Below, piece by piece: positions 18,977-27,030 of a stretch of DNA of 64,000 nt. The notes beneath the pieces are model-generated. The model was given only the letters and a program-made list of their open reading frames with translations, ran no database searches and was not told the origin of the DNA. Numbering within the stretch: position 1 is the stretch's first letter; each line of letters begins with the position of its first letter. Origin of the DNA: Actinomycetota bacterium. GTDB taxonomy: Bacteria; Actinomycetota; Thermoleophilia; Solirubrobacterales; Solirubrobacteraceae. Position numbers and translations under genes: made by a program. The stretch is taken from contig VAYS01000007.1 in assembly GCA_005883215.1 (NCBI GenBank), positions 124,001-188,000 of the forward strand, given 5' to 3'.

Positions 18977-19486
18977 ATGTTCCGCCTGGCCCACGACAGA
19001 TCGACGGCGCTGGGCCGGCTGGCGCTGGCGCTGGTGCTCTGCGGCTTCCTGCTGCCGTCGCTCGCCCCCACGCCGGCCCGGGCCCTGGGACTGAGCTTCA
19101 CCACCCCGCCCGGCGCGCTGACGCCGTTTAAGCCCGGCGCCGTCGGCACCACCACCGCGGTGCTCGCGGTCACCTCCGTCACCAGCTGGACGCTGACGGT
19201 GTCCGATGCCGGCACCAGCTCGCCGGCCCCGGGGCACCTGCTGCGCTCAAACACCTGCTCGCTGGGCGTGGCCTACCTCAGCCGACCGCTGTCCCTGACC
19301 CTTGTGCCGACGCTGGCGGGAGCGACCTCGTCCGGGGCGGTGGACCTGAGCGGATCGAATACCACCGTGGCCAGCGGAACCGGGGCCAACAGCCTCAACG
19401 CCTCGTTCAACCAGACGATCGGCGCCGGCGAGGCCCTCCAGGCCGGCTGCGTCTACTCGGTCACGGTCACCTTCACCCTCAGCTGA
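18977..19486 (+). CDS. Secreted WxL-like domain protein 1
   Basis: A 169-residue exported protein. Residues 1-36 are a signal peptide (basic N-terminus, hydrophobic core, ARA-LG cleavage region). The mature part is Thr/Ser-rich beta-sheet sequence with SWTLTVSD in the middle and YSVTVTFTLS at the extreme C-terminus. WxL surface domains of Firmicutes have the same two elements: an internal WxL and a C-terminal Y..T.TWTL strand; here the second Trp is Phe. Two cysteines could form a disulfide. It resembles the protein at 20333-20884 in layout. The assignment is by motif, not by alignment. Cell-surface, non-covalent wall binding is inferred. Confidence 0.6.
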   Translation: MFRLAHDRSTALGRLALALVLCGFLLPSLAPTPARALGLSFTTPPGALTPFKPGAVGTTTAVLAVTSVTSWTLTVSDAGTSSPAPGHLLRSNTCSLGVAYLSRPLSLTLVPTLAGATSSGAVDLSGSNTTVASGTGANSLNASFNQTIGAGEALQAGCVYSVTVTFTLS

Positions 19487-19543
19487 CCCGGCGTCTGGCC
19501 GGGGCCCGCTGGGCCGGGGGCGCCCGTCTGCAAGGGTGAGACG

Positions 19544-20020
19544 ATGGCCAAGGGCAAGAGAAAGGCGGCGGCGGGCGACGTGGCCACCAACCGCCAGGCG
19601 GCCCACCGCTACAACCTGCTCGAGCGCTTCGAATGCGGCATCGCCCTGCAGGGAACCGAGGTCAAGTCGCTGCGCACCGGAACGGCGCAGATCAAGGACG
19701 GCTACGGCGCCCTGCGCGACGGGGAGCTGTGGCTGCACAACGTCCACATCCCGCCCTATCCGGCCGCCGCGCGCGAGAACCACGACCCCGAACGGCCCCG
19801 CAAGCTGCTGATGCACCGGCGCGAGCTCGACCGCCTCGAGAGCCGCACGCGCGAGCGCGGGCTGACGCTGGTCCCCACGCGGCTTTACTTCTCCGGCCCC
19901 CGGGCCAAGGTCGAGATCGCCCTGGCGCGGGGCAAGGACCTCTACGACAAGCGCCAGGCGATCCGGGCCCGGGAGACCCGGCGCGACATCGAACGGGCGC
20001 TGCGCGAAGCCGAGCGTTGA
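19544..20020 (+). CDS. smpB: SsrA-binding protein SmpB
   Basis: A 158-residue SmpB, the tmRNA-binding partner required for trans-translation on stalled ribosomes. Conserved segments are NRQAAHRYNLLERFECGIAL split around the first strand, GTEVKSLR, LHNVHIPPY, ERPRKLLMHRREL and ALARGKDLYDKRQA, with the usual basic C-terminal tail. A Shine-Dalgarno AAGGGTGAG precedes the ATG. Its RNA partner ssrA is 14 kb downstream, and an RNase R-like gene, often a third partner, is just upstream. It sits between two genes for WxL-like proteins. Confidence 0.97.
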   Translation: MAKGKRKAAAGDVATNRQAAHRYNLLERFECGIALQGTEVKSLRTGTAQIKDGYGALRDGELWLHNVHIPPYPAAARENHDPERPRKLLMHRRELDRLESRTRERGLTLVPTRLYFSGPRAKVEIALARGKDLYDKRQAIRARETRRDIERALREAER

Positions 20021-20077
20021 GCGGACCCGCTCCGGCTGGACGCCCGTTCTAGCCGGCGTCCGGCGGTCCGGGCGGGG

Positions 20078-20112
20078 CGCGGGCCCGCCGGAGGGCTGGT
20101 GGCGGGCCCGCG
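20078..20112 (+). terminator. Stem-loop after smpB
   Basis: A perfect 12 bp inverted repeat: CGCGGGCCCGCC (20078-20089) and GGCGGGCCCGCG (20101-20112) around an 11 nt loop. The region 20021-20332 holds no gene, only this terminator and the promoter and leader of the next gene. Confidence 0.6.
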
Positions 20113-20205
20113 AAACCCCCGATCTGCGGCCGGCCCCCCGCGACCGGCCTGGTAATTAGACGCCCGCCACCGCCCCAGTGTTAGGCGACTGGACGGATGT
20201 TCTAC

Positions 20206-20232
20206 TCAAGTATCCGGCAGGAGGACCGATAA
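20206..20232 (+). promoter_or_regulatory. Sigma-28-type promoter of WxL-like gene 2
   Basis: TCAAGTAT (20206-20213), 11 nt spacer, ACCGATAA (20225-20232). The FliA/WhiG consensus is TAAAGTTT-N11-GCCGATAA. Transcription would start near 20240, leaving a leader of about 90 nt with a small hairpin (CCGCC 20287-20291/GGCGG 20298-20302). An inverted repeat GGACCGAT/ATCGGTCC (20223-20230, 20251-20258) straddles the -10 and start site and could be an operator. Confidence 0.5.
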
Positions 20233-20332
20233 CTGGGGATGTAAGAGCGCATCGGTCCCTGATCTGACTAGCCGGACCGCTGCGAACCGCCCGACAAGGC
20301 GGCTACGGAACCCCCAAGGAGCGGAGGTCGGA

Positions 20333-20884
20333 ATGAAGGCAAGAAGGCTTTATATCTTTGGAGCGGCGGTCGTTGCCGCCCTCGCGACGGCCGCGCCGGC
20401 CAGCGCGGACACGATCGGTCAGGCGGTCACCGGTGTGGCCACCAGCACCCTTGCCCTCACGGCCGAAACGCCGGCCGCGTTCGGCACGACCCTTACCCCG
20501 GGCGCCAGCAACCTGACCACCACCGGGGGAACCCTCACCGCCGTCGACACCACCCCGAGTTGGACGCTGAGCGTCAACGACGGCACCACCAGCGGCGACG
20601 GCCACCTGCAGAAGGGCGCCGTCGGCTGCACGGGCAGCGAGACCGAGCTCGCCAACGCGTCGCAGGTGAACGTGGCGCCGCTGGTCCCCAACGCGAGCGT
20701 CACCAGCAACGGCTACGTCACCGTGCCGGCCAACGGTGCGACGGCGGCGGCCGTGGCGAGCGCCTCCGCGGTGCCGCTGGCGGCGACGGTGTTCACCAAC
20801 ACCTACAAGCAGTCGATCGGGTCCAGCGAGATCCTGGTCAGCGGCTGCACCTACAGCCTGACCTCCACCTACACGCTGCAGTAA
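20333..20884 (+). CDS. Secreted WxL-like domain protein 2
   Basis: A 183-residue exported protein with a clear signal peptide (MKARRLYIF, hydrophobic core, ASA-D cleavage near residue 25). The mature part is Thr/Ala/Ser-rich beta sequence with PSWTLSVND, then a C-terminal YSLTSTYTLQ strand. These match in order the proximal WxL motif and the terminal Y..T.xTL strand of WxL domains, with Tyr replacing the second Trp. Two cysteines (KGAVGC and VSGC) may pair. A strong Shine-Dalgarno (AAGGAGCGGAGG) lies upstream. The next gene encodes a DUF916-like protein, the known partner class of WxL proteins. Confidence 0.62.
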   Translation: MKARRLYIFGAAVVAALATAAPASADTIGQAVTGVATSTLALTAETPAAFGTTLTPGASNLTTTGGTLTAVDTTPSWTLSVNDGTTSGDGHLQKGAVGCTGSETELANASQVNVAPLVPNASVTSNGYVTVPANGATAAAVASASAVPLAATVFTNTYKQSIGSSEILVSGCTYSLTSTYTLQ

Positions 20885-20905
20885 CTCCGCGGCACCTTCC
20901 CCAGC

Positions 20906-20930
20906 GGCGGCCGGCCCAGTGCCGGCCGCC
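20906..20930 (+). terminator. Stem-loop after WxL-like gene 2
   Basis: A perfect 10 bp inverted repeat GGCGGCCGGC/GCCGGCCGCC around a 5 nt loop, 22 nt after the stop codon. Confidence 0.6.
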
Positions 20931-20976
20931 ACTGGTTAAGCGGGTCGTGTCCTCACCACCATCGGCCCTGTTTCTC

Positions 20977-20982
20977 TAGGGT
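20977..20982 (+). promoter_or_regulatory. -10 box of the DUF916-like gene, leaderless arrangement
   Basis: TAGGGT, 7 nt before the ATG at 20990. Confidence 0.4.
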
Positions 20983-20989
20983 CTGCCCG

Positions 20990-22651
20990 ATGTCTGCGCT
21001 CAGGCGTTGGGGTGTCGTGACGGTCGGCCTGCTCGGGTCGCTGCTCGCCACATCGGCGAGCGCCGGGGCGGCGGGCACGTTTGGAATCCAGCCCGCCCGC
21101 CGGTACGTGGTCAGCCACCCGCCTAAGTCGCTGGTTGCCACCCAGGTCTCGAACACCACCGCCAACGGGATCACGGTCACCGTGTTTCCGGTCACCCTGG
21201 GACAGAACCTGGACGGCAGCTTCAGCTTCTCCGAGGCTGCCCCGGACCTCTACGCGGCGGCCAAGGTCCTGAGCGCCAATCCGCGCGGGTTTCAGCTGGC
21301 CCCCGGCGCCGTCACCCGGGTGCACCTGCGCTGGAATCTGCTGCCGCTGCACGCACCCGCCGCGTACATGGGCGTGATCTTCCAGGGGGTGCCTCAGGTC
21401 AAGCGCCGGGCCCTGAACACGGTCGAGCGGCTGCTGAGCGTCAACTTCCTGATCCTCCCCGGCCACCATCCCTCGAGCGGCACGTTCACCGACCTTCGCG
21501 CGCAGCAGGCGGCCCCCCGCGTGCTGCGCTTCCTGCCTCGCGTGAAGAACACCGGCACGATCGTCGACCTCCCGCGCAACACCGCCTTCGTGATCCGCGA
21601 CGCGGCGGGGCACGTGAGGTTCAAGACGCGCTGGCGCGGGGACGTCGTGCTCCCCGGCTATCAGCGGGACTTCCCGATCCTCATGAGCAAGCCCGTGCTG
21701 CCGGCGGGCAACTACACGATGGCCGCCCGGATGGACTTCGGCAGCTCGCACAACCGGCGCATCCGGAGGCCTTTCACGCTGGTCGGCCCGAACGAGCTGC
21801 CCACATCGCACCTGGTGCTAAACGGCTTCGGGGGCCACGGCTACATCGACAATCCGGCCCACGCCACCGGGACGTTCAACTCGATCGGCACCGCGCCGGC
21901 CGATACGACATTGCGCCTGGACCTGTACCGCACCCACGCCGGCACGCGCGAGGTCAATCCGATCCAGAGCGTGACCGAGAAGGACAAGCCGCTGGCCCCG
22001 GGTGCCCACCGTAACTTCGACTACTCGTTGATCAAGCTGCCGAAGGGCTCCTACCGGCTGATCGGGACCTACCAGGACACCGTCGGCTCCCAGCAGCAGG
22101 TGAGCACCGACTTCAACACCACCAAGAAGCCCAGCTTCTGGGACGACCTGTGGCGGTGGATCAAGGACCACATAGTGGTGCTGGCCATCATCCTGCTGCT
22201 CGCCCTTCTCGCCCTGCTCCTGCGCTACCTGCTGCGCCGCCAGCGGCGCCTGGAGGAGGCGCTCCGGGCCGCCCAGCAGGGCCAGATTCCCCCGCCGCCC
22301 GGCGCGCCCTCCGCGGTCTCACCGCCGAGCGCACCCCCGCCGGCGCCCGCGCCCGCGCCCGGAGGCCCACCCGCCCCCCCGCCCGGAGGGCCACCCCCGC
22401 CGCCTCCCCCTGCCCCGCCCGGGCACGCGCCACCCGCGCCGCCCGCCCAACCGGTGGCGGCAGAGCTCGACCTCAACGCGGCGACCGCGGAGCAGCTCCA
22501 GGCCCTGCCCGGGGTCGGGCCGGCGGCGGCACAGCGGATCATCGCCTTCCGCGACGAGTACGGGCGGTTCGAGTCGCTGGAGGAGCTGACCAAGGTCGAG
22601 GGGTTCGACCCGGCGCGAGTCGAGCGTCTGCGCGGGCAGGTGCGCGCGTAG
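20990..22651 (+). CDS. DUF916-like (WxL-interacting) membrane protein with C-terminal helix-hairpin-helix domain
   Basis: A 553-residue protein. Signal peptide (1-28); an extracellular region (about 30-380) of immunoglobulin-like beta sequence opening with FGIQPARRYVVSHPP and a QVSNTTANGITVTV strand, like the DUF916 domain of WxL-interacting proteins; one transmembrane helix (about 394-412, DHIVVLAIILLLALLALLLR) with a basic cytoplasmic flank; a Pro/Ala-rich linker (about 425-490); and a ComEA-type double helix-hairpin-helix (about 494-552, LDLNAATAEQLQALPGVGPA then FESLEELTKVEGF). Firmicute relatives end shortly after the membrane helix, so the DNA-binding-type module is unusual. By this topology it would be cytoplasmic. 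Functions in wall binding and DNA contact are inferred. Confidence 0.7.
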   Translation: MSALRRWGVVTVGLLGSLLATSASAGAAGTFGIQPARRYVVSHPPKSLVATQVSNTTANGITVTVFPVTLGQNLDGSFSFSEAAPDLYAAAKVLSANPRGFQLAPGAVTRVHLRWNLLPLHAPAAYMGVIFQGVPQVKRRALNTVERLLSVNFLILPGHHPSSGTFTDLRAQQAAPRVLRFLPRVKNTGTIVDLPRNTAFVIRDAAGHVRFKTRWRGDVVLPGYQRDFPILMSKPVLPAGNYTMAARMDFGSSHNRRIRRPFTLVGPNELPTSHLVLNGFGGHGYIDNPAHATGTFNSIGTAPADTTLRLDLYRTHAGTREVNPIQSVTEKDKPLAPGAHRNFDYSLIKLPKGSYRLIGTYQDTVGSQQQVSTDFNTTKKPSFWDDLWRWIKDHIVVLAIILLLALLALLLRYLLRRQRRLEEALRAAQQGQIPPPPGAPSAVSPPSAPPPAPAPAPGGPPAPPPGGPPPPPPPAPPGHAPPAPPAQPVAAELDLNAATAEQLQALPGVGPAAAQRIIAFRDEYGRFESLEELTKVEGFDPARVERLRGQVRA

Positions 22652-22714
22652 CGCCTCGGTCCCCGGACCTCCCGCCCCGAGGGCCCTTACCGCGGGTCCG
22701 CGAGCTCGCCCCGC

Positions 22715-23707
22715 TCAGGACACGTGGCGCACGATATGCGTGCCCTGCATGCCCACGACCAGCGCCGCGATCAGACCGAGGTAGACGAAGGCAACCAGCG
22801 CCCGGTCCCGCGGACGCACGTTGTAGTAGTCGGCGCTGTACTCGCCGCGCGGGGCGTGGCCGGGCGGGGGGGGCTCCGACGACGATCGGTCCAGTCCGGC
22901 TCCAGCCCCCCGGGCGGCCCGGATCGCCTTGTAGCGGCGGAAGGTCTCCATGGCGGCGAACAGGACGATGAGCAGGATGATCGGGTTGGGAAACACGATC
23001 ATCAGGACGACCAAGGCGCCCAGGCCCACCAGCCACATCCACGGGGCCATCGCCGCCATCGCCCGGCCCCCGTCGAGCGGCACCACGGGGAGCAGGTTGA
23101 ACAGGTTCAAGAAGAAGCCGGTGAAGGCCAGGGCGTAGAACAGGTTGTTCCCCGTCGCCGCCCCGATGGGGATCAAAAGGGCAGCCCCCACGGAGCCCAG
23201 GATCGGCCCGGCGAGGCCGACCCGCGCCTCGGCCAGCGCGTTGCCGCCCAGCGACTTGGCCGAGATCACCGCCCCCAGGAAGGGGATGAACATCGGGGCG
23301 CTGGCCTTGATGCCCTCGCGGCGCAGCTGGATCACGTGCCCCATCTCGTGCACGAGGAGCAGCAGCACGAGGCCGATCGCAAACTGCCAGCCCCAGATCA
23401 GGCTGTAGGCGGCGATCGACACCAGCATCGTCCCCGACGTGGTCAGCAGCTTGAGCTTGGGCAACAGCAGCAGCACGGCCTTGGCCGAGGCCCAGAACTT
23501 GGCGAGCAGGGCCCCCAGCGCGGCCAGGGCGCCCGCCAGGCGCTTGCCCAGTGGCGTGCGCTGGCGTCCGAAGGCATCGGTCCCGTCGTAGGGTGCCCCG
23601 AACGGGTCGGGGGCCTCCCCCGGCGCCGGTCCGACGGCCCGCGCGGGCGGCGGGCCGGGTCCTGGCGTCAACGCCGGGCCTGGCTCGAGCGGAGGATTGG
23701 GCTCCAT
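22715..23707 (-). CDS. Site-2 protease family (M50) membrane metalloprotease
   Basis: A 330-residue polytopic protein with a Pro-rich cytoplasmic N-terminus (1-50). The zinc motif HEMGH (120-124) sits in a membrane helix and the third-ligand motif PLDGGRA (Asp212) in a later one, as in S2P/Rip proteases that cut membrane-embedded substrates such as anti-sigma factors. There are about six hydrophobic segments. A possible -10 (CACAAT) ends 6 nt before the ATG. It is convergent with the DUF916-like gene. Its substrate is unknown; two membrane-tethered sigma factors lie about 11-14 kb away. Confidence 0.9.
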   Translation of the reverse strand: MEPNPPLEPGPALTPGPGPPPARAVGPAPGEAPDPFGAPYDGTDAFGRQRTPLGKRLAGALAALGALLAKFWASAKAVLLLLPKLKLLTTSGTMLVSIAAYSLIWGWQFAIGLVLLLLVHEMGHVIQLRREGIKASAPMFIPFLGAVISAKSLGGNALAEARVGLAGPILGSVGAALLIPIGAATGNNLFYALAFTGFFLNLFNLLPVVPLDGGRAMAAMAPWMWLVGLGALVVLMIVFPNPIILLIVLFAAMETFRRYKAIRAARGAGAGLDRSSSEPPPPGHAPRGEYSADYYNVRPRDRALVAFVYLGLIAALVVGMQGTHIVRHVS

Positions 23708-23805
23708 GGATCCATTGTGGCAGCGCCCATTGGCCCTTCATAAAGGATTGTCGACGCCGGGGATGGCGCCGCGCGGGGGTCGGGGGTCGAGGCCGCCGGG
23801 TGGAC

Positions 23806-24087
23806 CTAGGCGGGCACGACCGTGACCACGACGGTGTCGCCCCGGCGGCCGCGGTAGACCTCGACCGGCGTCGTCGAGCTCGGGTGGACGGTGCCGTCGA
23901 CCTCGATGCTCACACCCACCGAGGTTCCCACGACTCCCGAGACCACCTGGGTGGCCGACGGCTGATCGGCGGGGAGCGCGCTCGCCCCCGCGGCCGGATA
24001 GGCCACCGTGCCGAGCACCGCGGCGCAGACCACAGCCACCGCCAAGCGGCGGCGCGGGCACCGGCGGGCAAGGGCGTCCGGCTGCAT
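23806..24087 (-). CDS. Small secreted protein
   Basis: A 93-residue protein with a signal peptide (RRCPRRRLAVAVVCAAVLGT, cleavage after about residue 33) and a short Val/Thr-rich mature part that may be a single beta domain (VVGTSVGVSIEVDG, VEVYRGRRGDTVVVTVVPA). The ATG at 24087 is chosen because TAGCTT (24096-24101) lies 8 nt upstream; an ATG at 24135 is also in frame. No family recognised. It is divergent from the large secreted protein at 24307. Confidence 0.5.
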   Translation of the reverse strand: MQPDALARRCPRRRLAVAVVCAAVLGTVAYPAAGASALPADQPSATQVVSGVVGTSVGVSIEVDGTVHPSSTTPVEVYRGRRGDTVVVTVVPA

Positions 24088-24237
24088 CGCCAGCGAAGCT
24101 ACGCTCGCGCCGCCGGCAATCCTTCCGCGGCTCATACGGGTTCGCCTGCGGCCGATTACGTACCCAGCGGCGGCCGCCGGCGCCCTGAATGCATGTTTGG
24201 CTGCGGACGCTCTGGCGCGGTGACGGTGAAAAACCCT

Positions 24238-24264
24238 TACAGTCACGGGCACAGGGGCCGATAA
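24238..24264 (+). promoter_or_regulatory. Sigma-28-type promoter of the 903-residue secreted protein gene
   Basis: TACAGTCA (24238-24245), 11 nt spacer, GCCGATAA (24257-24264): a perfect -10 and a 5 of 8 match to the -35 TAAAGTTT of FliA/WhiG promoters at the right spacing. A leader of about 35 nt contains GGAGAG before the ATG. Confidence 0.55.
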
Positions 24265-24306
24265 GGAGCAGGGAGACCGGGTGTGGGAGCGCTTGGAGAG
24301 AAAGAC

Positions 24307-27018
24307 ATGACGGCTGCTCGTTGGGCAATTAACGGGCGACGTCCGGCGCGCGTGACGCGGATCCCAGCGCTGGGGATCGCCATCACGGCCCTCTGCGCCT
24401 GTCTGGCGCTGGCGCTACTGACCGGGGGTCGCGCCCACGGGTCGCCGCTGCCGGTCGTGGATCCCACCGTCGCCGCCGATCGCTCGGTCGAGCCGGTGGT
24501 GCTCACCGGGGCCAACTTCCCCGACTGGGCCGCGCCCTCGGATATCAACGCCAAGCTGCCGTTGACCGACCTGAAGGACTGCCAGACCTTCGACGACAAG
24601 TGCGCGCACAACCACTACGCGCCGCCCGACGTCGAGATCAACCCCGAGGACTACGGCTACCCGGAGGGGGTCCCCACCGACCGGCTGCTCGGCTACCGCT
24701 GGGACGGCAAGCGCTTCGTGCAGATCCCCTTCCAGGTGGACAAGATGTTCACCCGCTACCTGGACAACTCGGCCTCGGGCTTCTCGGTCTACTCGGGCGA
24801 GGACCAGCACACCACCTACGAGTTCCCGCGCGAGGGCTTCCGCTTCACCAAGTCGGATCCGTCCAACCCGTGCCTGGCGGTGCCCGACTCCGCGGCGGCC
24901 AAGGACCCGGTGCGGGGCCTGGACACCAACGACGAGCTGGCCTTCATGTCCTCGGACGCCGGTGCGCAGGCCCCGGCTGACGCCAAGTTGCCGGCCGGCA
25001 TAAGCGGGGTGCGCGAGGTGCGCGTCGACGACCCGCTCAACCCCGGCGCCGGCCCCCATTACGCCTACGTGATGAAGGCCGACACCCACGGCCCCAGGCC
25101 CGCCTACAACGCCTCAAACGGCTATGTGTCCTACCAGCGCGACCCCAACGCCGACTACTTCGAGCACTCGGAGTCCAGCTACTCGGGCTACGGAAACGCC
25201 GCCACCGGCATCGTGTGCGACGCCTCCGGGCACGTCCTCTACGGACCGGACGGCAAGCCCCTGATCCAGAAGCGCCGTCCTCGCGACTACGCCACGGTCA
25301 CCACGCCGCGCTACCGCTTCCGCTACGACGGGCGGTGGCTGATGACGGCGATCAACATCAACACCGCCGACGACGGCCAGACGATCTCTCCCGCCGCCGC
25401 CGTGTTCGGCCCCAACATCGTCGACCGGTGGAAGGCCCGGGCCTTCCAGCAGGATCCCTCGTCCAAGACCCCGTGCTGCGGCTTCGAGGAGGAGGACACC
25501 CACTGGGGCGGTTCCAGCACGCTGCTGGGCGAGAGGGTCGGACCGGTGCGGACGATCCGCGAGACCTGGGGCGCCGACTCGGGAACCAACGTCATCCGCC
25601 GGGAGGTCTTCTACCGCGACCAGATGCGCATCAAGAGCTTCCTGCGCGTGCATGTCATCCCGCCGCTGGACGGGATCTACGCCCAGTGGGACTTCGCCGC
25701 CGGGCGTGTCAACCGCTACTTCAACTCAAACGTCCCCAACGGCGTGCCGGTCGACGGTCAGAACGACACCGCCTTCGGCAACCTCGACGACCCGTGCAAC
25801 GACAACTACAACGGCAACAACCTGGGCACCGTGGGCAATGTCCAGGTCGCGGGCGTCCCGATCCCCGCCACGCCGCTGAACGGCTTCGATCCCAACCAGT
25901 TCTACCGCCAGCTCTACCAGACGGCCCAGATCTGCAAGACGCCCTATCCCTACCACCAGAGCATCAACCTCGGGGACCCGACGTTCGGCGCCACCAATGC
26001 TTCCCTGCAGTGGAACGAGGTCACGGGTCCCAACGGCACCATGGTGGACCGCATCCAGGTGGACAAGGCCACGGATCTCACCGCCGGCGGCCTGGCCCAG
26101 TCCACGATGGCGATCCCCTACTACCGCGACGACTCGTGCTTCGACGACGGGACGGGGTCGGATCCCGGACCTCGCCTGCGGCCCGGGAGCAGGGATGAGC
26201 CGCGCACCGCCTCGGACGGAACGCCGCGCGTGTGCTGGAAGCCGTCCAACGGGATCCCCGGTCCCGGCAACGACCACTTCTTCCAGGGCGACATCGGCAC
26301 TCACGGCCTGCACCTGCTGTTTCAGGCCGAGTCCGACAACGCGCGCCTGACCGTCCCGGTCGACGAGATCGTCTCCGAGTGGCGCATGGTCATGCTCCCG
26401 AACGCCAACGCCGGCAACCTCGGCGAGGTCTACGGACGGGAGTTCGAGAAGCCGCTCCAGGCGACCGTCATGAGCTACAGCGGCACGGCACCGGGCGCCG
26501 ACAACGGCCCGTCGGGCGGCAACAGCGGCGGCACCGGCGGCGGGCCGGATTCCGCCAACGGACAAGCGAGCCACACCGCCAACTCCGACACCAGCGGTGA
26601 CAGCAACACCAAGGCCCCGCCTTACAGCGCCGCCGCCGGGGCGCCGGCCAAGGTTTCCCGGATCAATCCCCTGGGCCTTCCCTCCAACCGCCGTTGCGTC
26701 AAGCCGCGTCGCTTTGCGCTTCGCCTCCACCAACCGCGCGGACAGACCCTGGTGCACGTCAAGGTCTTCGTCGACGGCGCGCTGGTGCGCTCGGCCCGCG
26801 GCAGGCGGGTCTCACGGGTGGTGGTGCCGAAGCTGATCCAGGCCGACCAGACGATCGAGGTGGTGGCGCGCACCAACCGCGGGCGGCTGATCACCGAGCG
26901 GCGCCTCTACCGCGGCTGTCCGCGCAAGATCACGCTGAGCGCGCGTCGCGTCGGCGCCAAGCGAAAGCACCACAAGGTCGGGCGCCGCGGCACCGGGCGC
27001 CGCGGCCGCCGCTCCTAA
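24307..27018 (+). CDS. Large secreted protein of unknown function
   Basis: A 903-residue exported protein. A signal peptide or anchor (about 20-45, IPALGIAITALCACLALALL) is followed by a long region rich in Asp, Asn, Pro and Tyr without a family I recognise; cysteines occur in clusters (CQTFDDKC, CC, CNDN). Near residue 720 a Gly/Ser/Asn-rich linker leads to a C-terminal Ig-like domain (VHVKVFVDGALVRSARGRR) and a very basic end (KRKHHKVGRRGTGRR). GGAGAGAAAG before the ATG at 24307 decides the start over a GTG at 24283. It is probably a surface-associated protein; the cationic tail could bind wall polymers or DNA, which is conjecture. Confidence 0.8.
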   Translation: MTAARWAINGRRPARVTRIPALGIAITALCACLALALLTGGRAHGSPLPVVDPTVAADRSVEPVVLTGANFPDWAAPSDINAKLPLTDLKDCQTFDDKCAHNHYAPPDVEINPEDYGYPEGVPTDRLLGYRWDGKRFVQIPFQVDKMFTRYLDNSASGFSVYSGEDQHTTYEFPREGFRFTKSDPSNPCLAVPDSAAAKDPVRGLDTNDELAFMSSDAGAQAPADAKLPAGISGVREVRVDDPLNPGAGPHYAYVMKADTHGPRPAYNASNGYVSYQRDPNADYFEHSESSYSGYGNAATGIVCDASGHVLYGPDGKPLIQKRRPRDYATVTTPRYRFRYDGRWLMTAININTADDGQTISPAAAVFGPNIVDRWKARAFQQDPSSKTPCCGFEEEDTHWGGSSTLLGERVGPVRTIRETWGADSGTNVIRREVFYRDQMRIKSFLRVHVIPPLDGIYAQWDFAAGRVNRYFNSNVPNGVPVDGQNDTAFGNLDDPCNDNYNGNNLGTVGNVQVAGVPIPATPLNGFDPNQFYRQLYQTAQICKTPYPYHQSINLGDPTFGATNASLQWNEVTGPNGTMVDRIQVDKATDLTAGGLAQSTMAIPYYRDDSCFDDGTGSDPGPRLRPGSRDEPRTASDGTPRVCWKPSNGIPGPGNDHFFQGDIGTHGLHLLFQAESDNARLTVPVDEIVSEWRMVMLPNANAGNLGEVYGREFEKPLQATVMSYSGTAPGADNGPSGGNSGGTGGGPDSANGQASHTANSDTSGDSNTKAPPYSAAAGAPAKVSRINPLGLPSNRRCVKPRRFALRLHQPRGQTLVHVKVFVDGALVRSARGRRVSRVVVPKLIQADQTIEVVARTNRGRLITERRLYRGCPRKITLSARRVGAKRKHHKVGRRGTGRRGRRS

Positions 27019-27030
27019 GCGGCTCGAGTC

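Noticed and set aside
20223-20258. Hairpin GGACCGAT/ATCGGTCC considered as part of a riboswitch
   Set aside because: Its left arm overlaps the predicted -10 box, so it would not be in the RNA; no known riboswitch consensus was recognised in the remaining leader.
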